Assembly (NCBI GenBank): GCA_005408345.1
Contig: SEMN01000596.1
Coordinates: forward strand, 241,705 to 305,704
DNA length: 64,000 bases
Direction: 5' to 3'
Origin: Macquaria australasica
Lineage: Eukaryota > Chordata > Actinopteri > Centrarchiformes > Percichthyidae
This document shows positions 12,020 through 24,700 of this stretch, piece after piece. Position 1 is the stretch's first letter; every line of letters starts with the position of its first letter. A program made the position numbers and the translations under genes. The notes under the pieces are model-generated. The model searched no databases. It saw nothing but the letters and a program-made list of their open reading frames with translations, and had not been told where the DNA came from.

Positions 12020-12463
12020 TTAGCCACAGCTAACAGCATGGCTCTATGGATGGCAATGTTGGCCTGTCTGTCAGTCCACCTCTTTGGTCCAGACCGAAAT
12101 ATCTCAGTAAGTTTTGAATGGATTGTGTACAGAATTATACAGATATTCACGCCCCCCTCAGGATGAACTGTGATAACTTTGGCGATCCCCTGACTTTTCA
12201 TCTAGCGCCATCATCAGGTCAAAATTTCAGTTTCTCCAGTACTTTGGTTTGTGGCCAAATACCTGCAAAACTAATGACATTCCCATCAACCTATGCTGCC
12301 TATGTGTTGCTGCTAATTAGAAAGTGTTAGCGTGCTAACACGCTAAACAAAGATGGGGAACAGGGCAAACATTATGCCTGTAGCAATCAACTCAAAGCAC
12401 CGCTAAAACCTAAGTACAGCCTCACAGAGCTGCTAGCAATCGCTGCAGGCTGTTAGTCGTGTT
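12020..12463 (+). repeat. Family A dispersed repeat, copy 2 (longest copy)
   Basis: This is the longest of four copies. It opens with TAACAGCATGGCTCTATGGA, matching copy 4 (54865-55160), continues through a GAAATATCTCAGTAAG-type segment, GGCGATCCCCTGACTTTTCA, TCTAGCGCCATCATCAGG and CTAATGACATTCCCATCA, and ends in a GCTAACACGCTAAAC tail followed by GCTGCTAGCAATCGCTG. No terminal inverted repeats or coding region are visible, so the class (SINE-like or non-autonomous) is unresolved. Several short frames over it (11960-12330 on plus, 12010-12201 on minus) are by-products. Confidence 0.8.
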
Positions 12464-15456
12464 CCAACATTATCCACTCCTCCAGTACAACTAAAGTATA
12501 AGCCCACTTGTACGGCCATCATCCACCCCAACCCTCTTCTGCGCCCTCCGTGTATGTAAATGTAGAACTTTCCTCCCCAAAGAAATGTTGCCACTGAACA
12601 TAATCCAGGCAGCAATTACATTTTCCTCAAAACTAAACTGGCAAAACAAACTTGTAGCATATAGAGATGAATTCTAGGAGACAGGGTTGCTTTATAATGT
12701 GGTTTTAAGCTCCTCAGACACTGCTTCTCTACCAGCTACAGGGATGCTGTAAGCAAACAAAGAACATTTCCCCTTCAGGGCTCAGTAGTGTCCAAAGAAT
12801 ATTTTACACCTACAAGCCTAGGGTTTAAAAGAGAGGGAACACATGAACATGTTAACTTATTTCAATCATACTGGTAATCTTCCAGATAACGCCTCGTGTT
12901 AATGCCAATTTAAAACATGAAGGATGAGAGCCAGCAGTCTGTGGTTGAGCACAGGGACACTCTCTGACTTCTTGTGTCTATATCAATCATCTCTTTGCAA
13001 AGTTTCTCATCTGGCACTAATCTCCTCAGGGGTTTCATTCCACAGAAAACACGACTCCCTACTTAGCACCACTAGACGTCCAGAGTTACTTTCACTCGAG
13101 TAGCCCACAGCTGCACGGGTAACTTATCTTACAGGAGACTGGCAGTGTGTAGCTCAGTGTTTCATTCTCTGTCTTTAATATGGCACTTTTACTTTACTGA
13201 ATTTGCCAAAAGTAGGTAAAGAGATAATGATGGCCAGTGCTGGTGTAATCAGCACATCTCACCCATTGATCAGTTGATAGATTGGCTTGTAATTTCCCCT
13301 CTTAGCGTGAGAAAGAAAGTGTGAAACAGAGGGGAGAGCGTTCTAATTTGCTTCGACTGGCTCCCTCCGGTGGCTCAGACAGCGCTGATGTGTCTCTAAT
13401 TGATTTCCATGGCATCTTCAGATGAGCTCCGAGAGAAGAGCAGGAAAAGTACGCTGTGTGTTGCACATTTGCGGGTTCCCACCAATAAAGGGTACGATGA
13501 TTAGGCACTGCACTTAAGTTGTCCTCTAGTCTCCTTCACATCTAATCAATCATACCAACCAAGTACAAGTCAGTAAAAGTAGTATGTTAATTAATCATAG
13601 CATTTATAAAGTGTCATCAGCTTTGGTACAAGAGTGTGAAAATTGAGCTTCAATGGATTCCGATCTGAATAATGAGAGAGAATATAACCTTGTAATTTGC
13701 ATGTCTTCAGGTTTTAAAACACGTCGAGGCTGACTGATTGCACTTAGCAGCTAAATCATCACGCTATCATCCTCCCCAATAACAGATGAGATAAAGCAAG
13801 TCATAACTGATTAATAGGAAAGTTTGTTTAAGGACAGGTTTAAAAAAAAATATATAAAAATTAAAGATGCTTCCTGTATTTAAGTCTCAGGATAAAACTG
13901 TGTAGCACTTTTCAGCCTTTTTTGACAGGCCACTTAACCACCCAACTCTCTTCTCCAGCCAGGAGTCTAAAAAACAAACCCCTGGGTGGATCTGAGTTGT
14001 CTTTTCCTTTTCTCAACAGTGTCATGCACACAGCATTTATCTTCATGTAGTGAACCGGACAGGAAAGGATTTAGGAGGGCTACTCTCAATCCGTCATAGT
14101 GCCAGAAGCTCTTTTTGAATATTAAAAAGGCTATCTCGTTGATCAAATAGCTCCGGCTTTGAAGCCTTGCCAATACGGAAACACAGGATGGATATCGTCA
14201 TATACATCATATATGAGGTTGAAGGACATGGATGGACATATAACAAAAATTAAGATATCATTATGTCTAAGCTTGCAACGTGGTCACTGCACATGTTTGC
14301 AGGTTTGTAAGAGCAGGAGAAGAAGTGGCACCTTCTTCTTTGTAATCAAAAGGAAGCGAGGATTAATCACTGACAGCTATTTTATCATCTGGTTATATCT
14401 AATCTTTATACCTACATCAATAAACACATTAGTATGTTGTTGCCAATCGATGAGCGCAGACAGACGGACCTTTTGGCCACGGCTGCCGTATCAACAAGAG
14501 ATCGCTGGAGTCTCGCTGCAAATTAAACCTCTGAACTCTTCACCCTGCATTCAGCACTGACCCAACATTTATCAAACATTCATAGTTGCACAGCTATTTG
14601 CATCAGCACAAGACCTACAATCAATTCTGGGCTTCGAGAGAGGTTTACCAACTGGAGGGCTGTCAATAACTATTTAAGATTCACTGTAGATTTCCCATGC
14701 GTGAATCGACCTCCTGTACCCCGAGTCTGCTGCAGGATGCAGTGGTTGTGATCGCTGATGATGTATTCCTCCGCTGTGGGCTCAGTCTGACTCAGGTGTC
14801 TGGGTCGCAGACTTGTCTCAGTCACACCCGCAGCCAGTTGTTTATTTACTTATTATTTACCACCTACTCCACATCCACACTCCCATGTAAATGATGACAA
14901 TAGTCAGTGTTGTAGCGTTACAGTGTGTGTATTTAGCTGTAATTCTTCTTTTTCTTAGACTTGATTGTGGTGCTTCTCAGTGAAAAAGCCACAAATTTAT
15001 ATTCTCATTGTGTTTTCACAGCCCATCTACCATATTCATTATGATCAGCTATTAATATATATTATAGACTAGACACACGCTGAGGTGATGATTGTTTCAT
15101 TACCTTTCAGTGGCTGTTACACATAAATACAGCAATTGAAAACTGGACACAAACCACTTCAGCATAAATGTGGTCATTGTATGTGTCAGTCGGCCTTTTA
15201 TTACTGTCTAAATCAGCGATGTCTGCCAGGGTAACCTGATGAGTAGCTGTATAGCTCAGAGAGGCCTGCCCAGTTAAAAGTGACGTTCTTGATCATACAT
15301 ATTGTTCTGAGCGCTGCACTTGATGGCGACAGAAAATGGTGTGTTTTTTCTGCTGCAAAATCACAGGAATCATTGAAGCAGTTGATACGAAGGTGTTTGG
15401 ACCTGACTCAATTTGCAAAGCTGTGCTGTACAATGAGATCCTGATGACCTTTGAGG

Positions 15457-15458
<2 letters not shown>
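12464..15458. other. Non-coding stretch, possible conserved block at 13.3-13.5 kb
   Basis: No gene is recognised. Sequence at 13300-13510 is less AT-rich than its flanks and mixes TAATTGATTT and CAGACAGCGCTG words, so it may be a conserved non-coding element. The frames at 13302-13508, 13967-14173 and 14159-14560 show no protein-like pattern. Confidence 0.45.

Positions 15459-15547
<89 letters not shown>
15459..15547 (+). repeat. (CA)44-45 microsatellite
   Basis: There are 89 bp of uninterrupted CA, the longest simple repeat in the window. It is probably highly polymorphic and can adopt Z-DNA. It generates spurious poly-(Thr-His) and poly-(Cys-Val) frames on both strands, which should be discarded. 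Confidence 0.98.
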
Positions 15548-15549
<2 letters not shown>

Positions 15550-18500
15550 ATCAAGGTAGCACACAACCCAACAACCAGTCTCATAAATGCATCAAGGCTT
15601 CCCTTTAAAGTCTTCAAAACCAGAGGCGATTACATTTCCCTTGCAGTTGTCCCTTGTTCATGCATGCATGTACCTAATAAAGTGGTCACTGAGTGTATAT
15701 CAAACAAATTAAAACAAAGCTACATTTTAAACAATGTATAAGAAACTCAACATAGCTTGTAACATGGGTGATTTACCATTTTTGATTTTCATCTTGGTGG
15801 CGTGTCTTGTGGAACAATAAACTTATAAGAAATATCAACATAATTTAAAAAGCCACCAAGACGCACATTAGAATAAGTAAAATCCACATCTGTCAAATTT
15901 TATGGGACACATAACAAAATGTTCCATCCTGTTTTGAACAAATATTCCAGCCACTCTGTGTTTGAAATAAGAGCTAAATTAATGTTTTTTTTATCAGCTG
16001 CCTCTGAACGAACAAACTAGGTAACGTTACATATTAAGGCACACCTGCAGGGCCGTTGTTGTTGTTGTTTGGAATCTGGGGGAGGGGGCAGTCTGCAGGT
16101 TGGACTTTAGTGTCATCATTATCATCATTACGGGGGATGAGGCGGAGTCCAAATGTTCATGCACTGTAGACACACAATGCCCGCTCGCACAAAATGCGCT
16201 GCCAACTGTAATACTATGGTGAAGTTAGCAATTAGATTGAACACTTTTTAAAACTTTTACAACTTAGTTCTGAGTAGACGTAGCTCTCCTGCATTTACTT
16301 TATTTGTTTCATTTGGGTGGCCTGACTGTCAGAGCACGAAAGCTGGTCCCCGGAAAGTCTCCCGGCTGGTGCCCCTAATGCATCCATGGGTGCTCTCAGT
16401 GCCAGTGTGGGGCTGAGAAAAAAAGACTACACAGGGGAGGAGCTCTGATTTCTGCTTCATCAGCGCTTTGAGACCATCCTGTTTAAAACAGAACAAACCA
16501 AGGTGGTGGACTAACACACACACATTACCATCCCTAGAGCCACATCGCTAGCATGGCTAAACATAGTTCAGGGTGTGCTATGGCAAACAAAACTAGAATT
16601 ATACTGTAAAGTGTTAAGCACCTGCTAACTGCACTGGTCTAAAAAAACAAGGTCTGATAATCCCAGCACTAATGTTAGAGTATTGCTTGCTACCTCAGCG
16701 GAGAGTTGGGGCTCAAAGCAAAACCAATTATATGCAAATTAGTGTAGATCTCCATCTGGTGAACTCTTACAGCTTTTCAAGCAAGCAATGGCAATGGATG
16801 CTGATTTAACAGTGCACCTGGTTTCCAGTTTGATGGTTGCTAGTGGTTGGCATTTTGTTTTTCAGACAGGTGATCATGTTGAATTCATGTAGTCCATGTT
16901 AAAGCCAGAAGTGAAAATCTGACAGTGTCGGATGTTACTATCCAGTCCTAATGGAGGTCTTTCTACGCAGAGTTTTGAACGTGCCATAATGACAAATGAC
17001 CGGTTGGACGTTTTTTTTCTTGCAGGCTGATTTATTCTGATCTTAGTGAAAGATTTGTTGCCAGTTAAATGCACCATAAAACATCTTTTTATTCTTGTCA
17101 AGCGGATCACACTTCCACACAGAAAATCTCTAAAGGATTGTTTCCCTTCTTTCCTTGTACATCAAGTCTAAATCAAGTTTAACAAGGCCCACTCTTTTGA
17201 GCAAAACTTTTAATTAGTAGTGAGGGTCAGTCTGGCCGTCAAGAGTAACTCCCTATGATAAGCCCTCAACCACGGCTGTATCATTATCCCGTGTGAAGCT
17301 CCTACCTTCCTCTGCTGGAGTGCTGCCAACAGAAATGGAGCTGCTGCAGGTTTTTTTGGGATCTGTACGCTTCAGAGTTGTGCTGTTTAGAGGCAGAGCG
17401 AGTCTCTGGAGATATGTGGTGTGTGTCAACAATGCAGATTCCATTTGTTACATTTTCATGGGGTTTGTTTGTGCGGCTCCTTTTAAAATGGACACGCTGT
17501 GAGAGAGTCTCTGTATGAATGTGTTAAAGAAAGGCGGCTGAGGCCGTGAGAGCAGAGAGGGATTTAGATGAAAGAGACAGAGAGAGGTGTCCTAGTCATC
17601 ACCTTTGCAGCACGGTGCATATTTCCAGGCCTGGAAATGCTCTCATATTAATTTTATGCTACCTGTATTTGAGAAGCTCTATAAATATGCAGAACAGCCA
17701 GATGATAAAATTCCTATCTCAGGAATTGCAAGGTAAGAGGAACTATTGAGTCGACCTGAGATGAAGATAAACCCTGATGGCTTTCCTAATTGACCACAGG
17801 AGAACGGCTGGGAATCACCTCTAGCGTTTTAGCTGCAGCCAGAGGGAGCGAGCAGGAGCTCTTAGCTTAACTGTGTTAGCATTATGCCAGATGACATGGA
17901 CTACCTTAATACCAGCATAACATACTCATCCATCCTATTACATTTTCTGCAGTGTTTAAGATAGGCAGGCCATGTTTCATTCAAATGTTCCCTCTTTCAA
18001 TATTCAGTGTATAACACCCTCTGTCATGTTTGAGAACTCTGCAGAACAGCACTTTGATAAATATGCAGCGTTCACTCCAAGTAGTTTCACATTATATAAA
18101 GAGGAATATAACCATTCCACAACATATTTTTCCTCTCAAAAGAGAAGAATATTTCTTATAATATTGTAGCTCTACCTCCTTTTCTGTGGATATATATGTG
18201 TGAAGACCCTGCGTTACTCAGACTATGATCAAAACTCTTGTATAAATGAACTCACTGAACTTTGATTTAACCTCTTCTTTTCCCAGTTTTTATTCATGAG
18301 CTTTTGCAAAATAAAGAGGCACCCCACCTTTTCTTGTGCCCGGGGAGGTTATTCTTAAGGCTGTGTATTAGGTTTCTTTGGTCGTTTACGCATAAATTAA
18401 TTAACACCGACGCTAATTTCAGCAGCATTGCAGTGAATCCTCCTAAGGCGGGCACCTCTCTTTCCATCTAGTCAGCGGAACGCACATCGGAGCTGCTTCC

Positions 18501-20709
18501 GAGACTCATCTTCAGAGCACAGAAGCCGCAAATGTGGTACAATAACTTCAGGAAATAAAGGCTCGTGTGAAAACGAATCCTCCACTCTCTCTGAATGTCT
18601 CAGACCCTCAGCAGTCATGACACTTCCCATGTCGTCCACGCTCCTTTTTCTCGACACCCTCTGAGGACAGCCTCTGTATGCCGCTCAGCATTTCCTGCAG
18701 GGATTAATATGGAACCTAATATAGTGATTGCAGCAGGGAATTAATACAAAGGCTGCTCCATAAGCTTCCTAATACAATGTGCAGGTATACTAATCTCCTG
18801 GCATATGCTGTGCCATGAAGCACCGTGATCTCTGCTTTGAATTGGCCTGTGTGAGTCACCCTGGTACTCATGAAATTGTGGATTACACTCAGAAGGGTTG
18901 TGTAACATCCATGCAGTCACTGTGTGAAGACATATAGAGCATAATGTTGCTTGAATGCATTTAAATGTTTATTATGTAGCCGTTTTCATAAGAAGTTTCT
19001 TTTATATAATACTCTGTGAGCAATTAATTATCACTTCTAATTTAAATTCAATTTACCAGTACATTTGATTTGAACTTTACAAACTCATTCATGAGTTCTC
19101 CAGCAATCTTTTTGTTGCAATAGCATGCATGCACCCTTTTGAATCTTAATGATTCTCTCAATCCTCAGCTCAATTCTTTGGTCACAATATTTTTAATGAA
19201 ACAGCATAATGCAGGAATTTCCAGTTAATAAAGCACAATGCAAGGTTCAGAAGTCCCTGTTTCACTTTGCTGAAAACACAGAGGGCACAATGTAACCCAG
19301 AAAATGGCTTAGTATTTTTCTGCCTATTAGGAATGTGCTTTGCTTTTGTTTTTGAATCATACCCGGTCTCACGTAGAGGATATGCATAACAGCGACTGCA
19401 ACAAAGAAAGCCTTCATTAAAAATTTAAGTCATGAACCTTTAATTTGCTGTTTCCCTCAAATGGAAATCAAATGTCTCTTTTACAGCGCAGATATAAAAG
19501 ATGACACTGTGGAAGCTTTTAAAGCGCGTTATTAGACTACTGCAGGAAAAAATGTACAAGATTTGTGCTACTGACAATGAAATATTTCTACCATCATTTC
19601 ATCTGCCGGGGTCAGAAACCCCTACAAGTGGTGCTCTTTACACGTACCTGTGGCAAACAGTCCAAAGTCTTTTCTCTCTGGGCTTTTTAGTTGAATGTCT
19701 TCCTTCACTCGTTCTCTGCAGATGAATAATGTTGATTTGCAAATGGAGGTCTCTTGATTATACTTCATTCAGCTTACCGTGCCTGACTTTGCTCTAATTG
19801 CTCATCAGTACATGCTCGGGTCAAGGTGCTCAGCTAGAAAGAGAGGCAGGTCCGGGAATTCAGCTACACTCGCCTTCTCTGATGAAAAAGTCTATTGCTG
19901 GGCAGAGCCTGAAGTGACAGCTTTATGGATTTTAATAGCAAACAATGACTGCTCTGGCATATTAAGCCAATGCAGTGAACACTGAGATTGCATCTCAATT
20001 GAATTATTGCCAGCAATTTTTGCTGTCATTTTACATTCCCCCAGTTACAGAGCTGATGATAAAGGCGGGAGAGAAGACTGTGTGCATAAACCACCTTTTC
20101 ATAGTCATCTCATTTTTTAGCATTAGATGTGCACGTTGGCTTGATATGACAGGTCATTCATTATAATATATGATTCTGCAAACTGCCACTCTTTGCTTTG
20201 CTGTGTTTAAGAATCAAAGGATGTGCACATTTTAAAGTAGATTAACAAATACTTTATCATCATGCCTTGTTTTTACCCATCTCTGACAAAAGTGGATAGA
20301 TTCCACACTTACAGATGATTTGAGAAGGGGGAATCTATCTTGTATCTATCAGCCTGCTAATCATTCTCCTTTTCTTTTACAGAAAAATAAATTCTACAGC
20401 AGCACTGCAAAAGTTTGATAAAAAAGTAACAGTGACCTGAATCCTTGACACCAAATGTCATTTAAATGAGGATAGATTTAGAGTTCAGGCAGTTTTTTAT
20501 TTCTGATTAGCTTTATTTTGTTGATAAAAAGACTGCCTGTACAACTAACATTACTATTTGTGTGTAGAATTACTGATAAGCAGCTGTACATATGATTTAT
20601 TGGACTAACTAATTAACCCACGACCAGAAAAAAAAATATGCCCACACTTTTTCACCTGCTGAAAAATTAGGAGGAGAAAAGCGCAGTGGCAAGTGGGCAG
20701 ATGTATTCA
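15548..20709. other. Non-coding stretch with several regulatory-looking blocks
   Basis: No gene is recognised. The word TGTACCTAATAAAGTGGTCA at 15669 onward matches from memory the tail of a dispersed fish repeat. A 10-bp inverted repeat (TCTTGGTGGC and GCCACCAAGA) flanks about 50 bp at 15791-15862. An octamer-type ATGCAAAT occurs near 16733. Blocks at 18420-18840 and 19980-20060 have mixed TAAT cores and moderate GC. None of the 60-75-codon frames here is protein-like. Confidence 0.45.
17560..17830. promoter_or_regulatory. Candidate conserved non-coding element with 18-bp palindrome
   Basis: A perfect 18-bp palindrome ATTTCCAGGCCTGGAAAT lies at 17621-17638. It is followed by ATTAAT cores and a MEF2-like CTATAAATATG, with TCACCTTTGCAG upstream. 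Motif density and balanced base composition are like vertebrate enhancers. There is no conservation data, so this is an inference. Confidence 0.25.
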
Positions 20710-20710
20710 G

Positions 20711-20765
<55 letters not shown>

Positions 20766-20767
20766 AA
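20710..20767 (+). repeat. (AAAG)14 microsatellite
   Basis: About 58 bp of uninterrupted purine-only AAAG units. Read on the other strand it produces the spurious FLSFFLSFF peptide. A pure homopurine tract of this length can form triplex DNA. Confidence 0.97.
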
Positions 20768-23700
20768 TGTGTGTGCCTTTTCTGTTCTATTTCTGTAAAG
20801 CAAGAATAGGACAAAGTTATTTTAAAATATTCATTTGAAATGCTGACATTAATCCTGAGAACGAGCTACTGTAACACATGCAAGAAAGGGTAAATAGCTG
20901 TTCGCGTTTATGGTTAATTATCAGATGCAGGCTAAAAACTAAGAATATAAAAATAGGTTTTGTCTACATACTGTACAGAACATCACCAAAACCACGACCA
21001 CCATCACTTTATGCTGGAAGTTACACAGCAGCGATGCATTTTGAGACATAACAGTATGTCTATAAGACTGGGCAGAGAGAGAAAAAAATCATTCTTCTTC
21101 TTAATTTTGTTCCGTGTTGATCATTTAGGCAAATTTATTTGTAAGGCTGCATCGTTTCTACCGTTTCCACATGTCAAATACACCTGTGAATTTGTCTTTA
21201 CTCTTCAAACACAACTACATGACTACCGTACACACACCAATTTAAATTTGAAATGATTTTCCTCTTTATTCCAAATACGCATGAAGACAGACTAATCCTT
21301 ATCCTCTCAGAGGGTAATGAAGGAGAGAGAGACAGACTGGAAACCATTAAACAGGGCAATGTAGTGGTTTAAGCTCCAACTGCGGCCCCCACGTACCCCA
21401 AGACATTTTGTTTTGACAGGTCACACATGGCCAAACAAGCAAATCCTGTGACATCAACCAGGCAAGTTGCTGCTGCATGATACAGCGGCTAATTGGGAAA
21501 GTTTGGAGAGTTAGAAACTGAGGGTTCAGAGTTTTACGGTTAACATGATCATTAATGTTGAAAAACACATAAATGAGAAATTCCAATCATTTAACAGAGT
21601 TACTTGCATAGCCGGAGGTAATTTGTGCAAACATGCTCTGTTTTCATTACTGATGCTTGTTTTCAGGCTTTTTATAGTGACAAAGCTGAAAAATATGCAG
21701 GGACACATTTTCCAGACAGACAGCTGCTGTGAACCATGCCTTGCTCTTTTGCTGCCAGATTTCATGGATATACTGTACAGCTGTGCTTGTACACTCTGAA
21801 AAAGATTGGTATTATTGCAGTTCCAATAATAACACCAATACAACAGGCAGAAATGCACCTTTGAAGACTTTTTCTGCTTAGTGAGCTGGAGGCAGCAGCT
21901 GCATTGGGGTCCGCACGTATCAAAATATCTCGAGCAATGGGTGTGCAGCATGGTCTGCAGTATACACGCGACCAGAGCCGTGCTTTGCACTAGGTTTTAT
22001 CGGTTAGCTGTAAATATTTATAGTACTCAATGAGCTCTAGTGTCTCATAGGCTAGTTGATGTCATTCACCAAATAATTAACAACACAACAACATCAAACA
22101 GTTTTACATATACAATAGTTTATTGACTCACCAGTAATGTTTTCATGTGTGTGACAAGATGAGCTTGCTATTACCACTATTCCTCTGCAGTCTTATTTCC
22201 TACTAATAATTTCATTTAGGCATCAACTGTGCAGTGCATTTATCTGTTGCACTGGTCGTTTTAAAGCTGTGCTTTCACATCTGTCATTCATTACTGACAT
22301 TGCCTTATGTTGCCTCTGTTTGTGATGGGCAGGCCTGCTTGACTATCTTGTATTGGGCCTGGCACTGCCTCGTTAGCCCATTGGCTGGAGGAGCAGATGT
22401 TTCATCAGTACTCAAGGGACATCAACTCAGATTAGTCTGAACAGATGAGAAATTGGCAACAGGTCACTTAGACGTAATAATGGATCAATGTAATTACTTC
22501 ACCAGAGAAGAGGATCAATTAGTATCATCAGTGGCCTCTGCCATTTAATTAATATTCTAATCCTTTCTGAATTTGTGAAGTGAGGTAACAGATAGAAAAG
22601 GCATGTTTTTAAAGAACAGGACCGAATAGGTACAGGGGATTGAAATAGATTTAAGTGCAGCCTCTCAGAAATGTAACAAGTCAGACAAGAACTATAGATA
22701 CAATAAGTTAACACTTAGTAATCTATTGCTGAGTAGCTGAGAGTTATATAATTTTTTTATTGTAAGTGAATATTCAGCAGTACACACTGCAGATAGAATG
22801 TAATCACTGAATGTCAAAACCAAATCAGAAAATCATCCAGTCACAGCGTCCTTCTCTTCAATGATGCAGTATATTGTGAGCAACACTGAATAAAGTCCAA
22901 AAGGGCCAAACTGTGAAACAGGAGCAAGAAGGATTGGCAAATTCTTGGCGAGGTTGGTGGTGAATTTTAGTAGAAGATGACTCATTCTGTCTTTTTGGAA
23001 CAAAAAGCCATTGTCTCAAGATTCACGGATGAAATTGGGTCTGTTGACTGAAACCAGACAGCAGAGCAGTTTTATCTGCATCCTGTCTTGGGTTGGCTCA
23101 TTAACAGAAGACACAAGCTGCTTTTTTTTTTTTTTTTTGGCTGAGCAGAAATCTTTACCTTGGCTCTCTGGTTTGTTTGTTTGTTTGTTTGTTTACTTGT
23201 ATTCATTGATTTAATCCTGGGAGTAGATAGCAGAGAGTCTGCGTGAATGTTCATGGCCTGGATTATTTTCCTGATTTGAACTCTCTAACATATTCATTGT
23301 TACCATTTTGAGCTCTGCACAGAAAAACCAAACTCCTCGGAGGAAAGACTGGGAATGAAAGACTCTTCACTCTTCTTATCAGATGGATGGCAGTTTTCTT
23401 GTGTGGCGGCATTCGATTTTTATGAATTCTGCATAAATGCTTTCTTTGTTGCAGAGAAGGGTCTGGTGCTCTATCACATCTCATTTAGAACAGCATCTTC
23501 TTTCTGAAAATTGGGAAGCCATTTATTTACTGTAGACCCACAGGTAGTGCTGTTATTACAGATTGCACCAAAATCAAAAAATATAACTGCAATAAAAAAC
23601 ACACCTGAACATTTTATGATGAAAGCAGCATGTCCACCAGAAAACGAAATTGCAGGATATTGAAACTTTTTGTCATTTCCTGACTTTCAAATGCTAAAAC

Positions 23701-23796
23701 TTTAAACCATTTCTATGTTCTTAAAATCTCAGCTTTTTTTGCAGGCAACAACAGCCCTCATGACTTTTTTCACAAGCATCAGCTGAGCACTGCTTT
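20768..23796. other. Non-coding stretch with T-rich simple repeats
   Basis: No gene is recognised. A T17 run lies at 23122-23138 and a (GTTT)6 tract at 23170-23194. The block 22440-22560 is rich in TAAT cores (AATTACTTCACC, CAATTAGTATC, TTTAATTAATATTC) and may be a homeodomain-bound element. The 154-codon minus frame at 21526-21990 has chance-like composition and is not accepted. Confidence 0.45.
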
Positions 23797-24400
23797 AAAG
23801 GAGTATTTTGACATTTTGGGAAATACGTTTATAATACATATCCACTTTCTCGCTGAGAGTTAGATGAGAAGATTGATACTACTCTCCTATCTGTACGATT
23901 ATTATGAATATTAATAAGATTAGAGTAATTACCTCAATAAGTTATACCTTATTTAAGGTTATTATTTAAGTAGTCTCGCATAGCCAGACCTATCTCCACA
24001 CTTCCTTTTAGAGATGGAGAAAGGTCTAGCTGAACCCATTATCATTCTAGTATGGGGCTCTGGCTTGTTTGTATTTCTTTAAACCAATCACAGTCGTCTT
24101 GGGTGGCTCTAAGCCCAGGATGCAGTGACGGTGCCCTTGCAAAATAGTGTAACAGTAACACACAGATAGCAGGAGGGGAGGAGAATCCCGACTGAAATAG
24201 TTGGCCAATGGCAGTCTTCTACCCACAGCCTACTTCCTGTGAGTCAAACTACTAGCCTATTTAAGTAAATACGACACGTTATGCTAAGCTAATCTTCTGC
24301 TGGCTTCATATTTAGCACACAGACATGAGAGTGCCATCAGTCTTTTCATTTAACTCTGACAACAAGTCCTCCAAATTAAACAATAAAATACGTAATTTGT
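23797..24400 (+). mobile_element. Family B fold-back element, copy 1, carrying a nested repeat
   Basis: The left arm (GACATTTTGGGAAATACGTT, then CGCTGAGAGTTAGATGAGAA, then GATTGATACTACTCTC) and the right arm (CACAGACATGAGAGTGCCAT, then CTTTTCATTTAACTCTGA) are imperfect reverse complements about 100 bp long. This is the same architecture as copy 2 at 30310-30745. The centre is replaced by an unrelated repeat (23970-24150). There is no coding capacity; this is a MITE-like element moved, if at all, by an enzyme encoded elsewhere. Confidence 0.8.
23970..24150 (+). repeat. Dispersed repeat nested inside fold-back copy 1
   Basis: It begins AGTCTCGCATAGCCAGACCT and contains an inner inverted pair, AGACCTATCTCC and GGAGAAAGGTCT, then GTATTTCTTTAAACCAATCA and GGTGCCCTTGCAAAATAGT. 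I recognise this order as another frequent teleost repeat. It is absent from fold-back copies 2 and 3, which supports insertion after the host element. Confidence 0.6.
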
Positions 24401-24516
24401 CCATTCCCTCTTCTGATCTGACGGCCCTATCTGCAGGACGACATCATTTTATCTGTGCCCTCCAAAACTGTAGCGACTCACTGTTGAGCATAACATCTGT
24501 TTTATGATGTGACTAC

Positions 24517-24700
24517 GGCATGGTTAAGGTTTGGTTATGTTTAGGCACAAAAACGACTTGGTTAGGTTTAGTGAAAGCTCGTGGTTTGGGTTAAAATAAG
24601 TACCTTGTTCGTCTCCATGGTTACAATAATAAACACGTGGTTAAGGTTAGGGAAAGATCGTGGCCATGCTTTGAAAAAACAGCGTTGACTGTCGGTTGTA
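24517..24700 (+). repeat. GGTTAGG-type dispersed repeat with two ~79-bp units
   Basis: The phrase GGTTAGGTTTAGTGAAAG at 24560 returns as GGTTAAGGTTAGGGAAAG at 24639, each followed by a TCGTGG, giving a 79-bp period. The wording resembles a common fish repeat rich in GGTTAGG; it superficially recalls telomeric DNA but is not a TTAGGG array. Confidence 0.6.

Noticed and set aside
15293..15741. Several frames with Thr-His or Cys-Val repeats
   Set aside because: Direct translation of the CA microsatellite.
20609..20803. Minus frame with FLSFFLSFF repeats resembling a membrane segment
   Set aside because: It is the AAAG microsatellite read on the other strand.
21526..21990. 154-codon minus-strand frame
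   Set aside because: No family resemblance and Cys-rich patchwork; an overlapping plus frame of similar quality exists.
24517..24700. Possible interstitial telomeric repeat
   Set aside because: GGTTAGG words are irregular and part of a 79-bp-period dispersed repeat, not a TTAGGG array.
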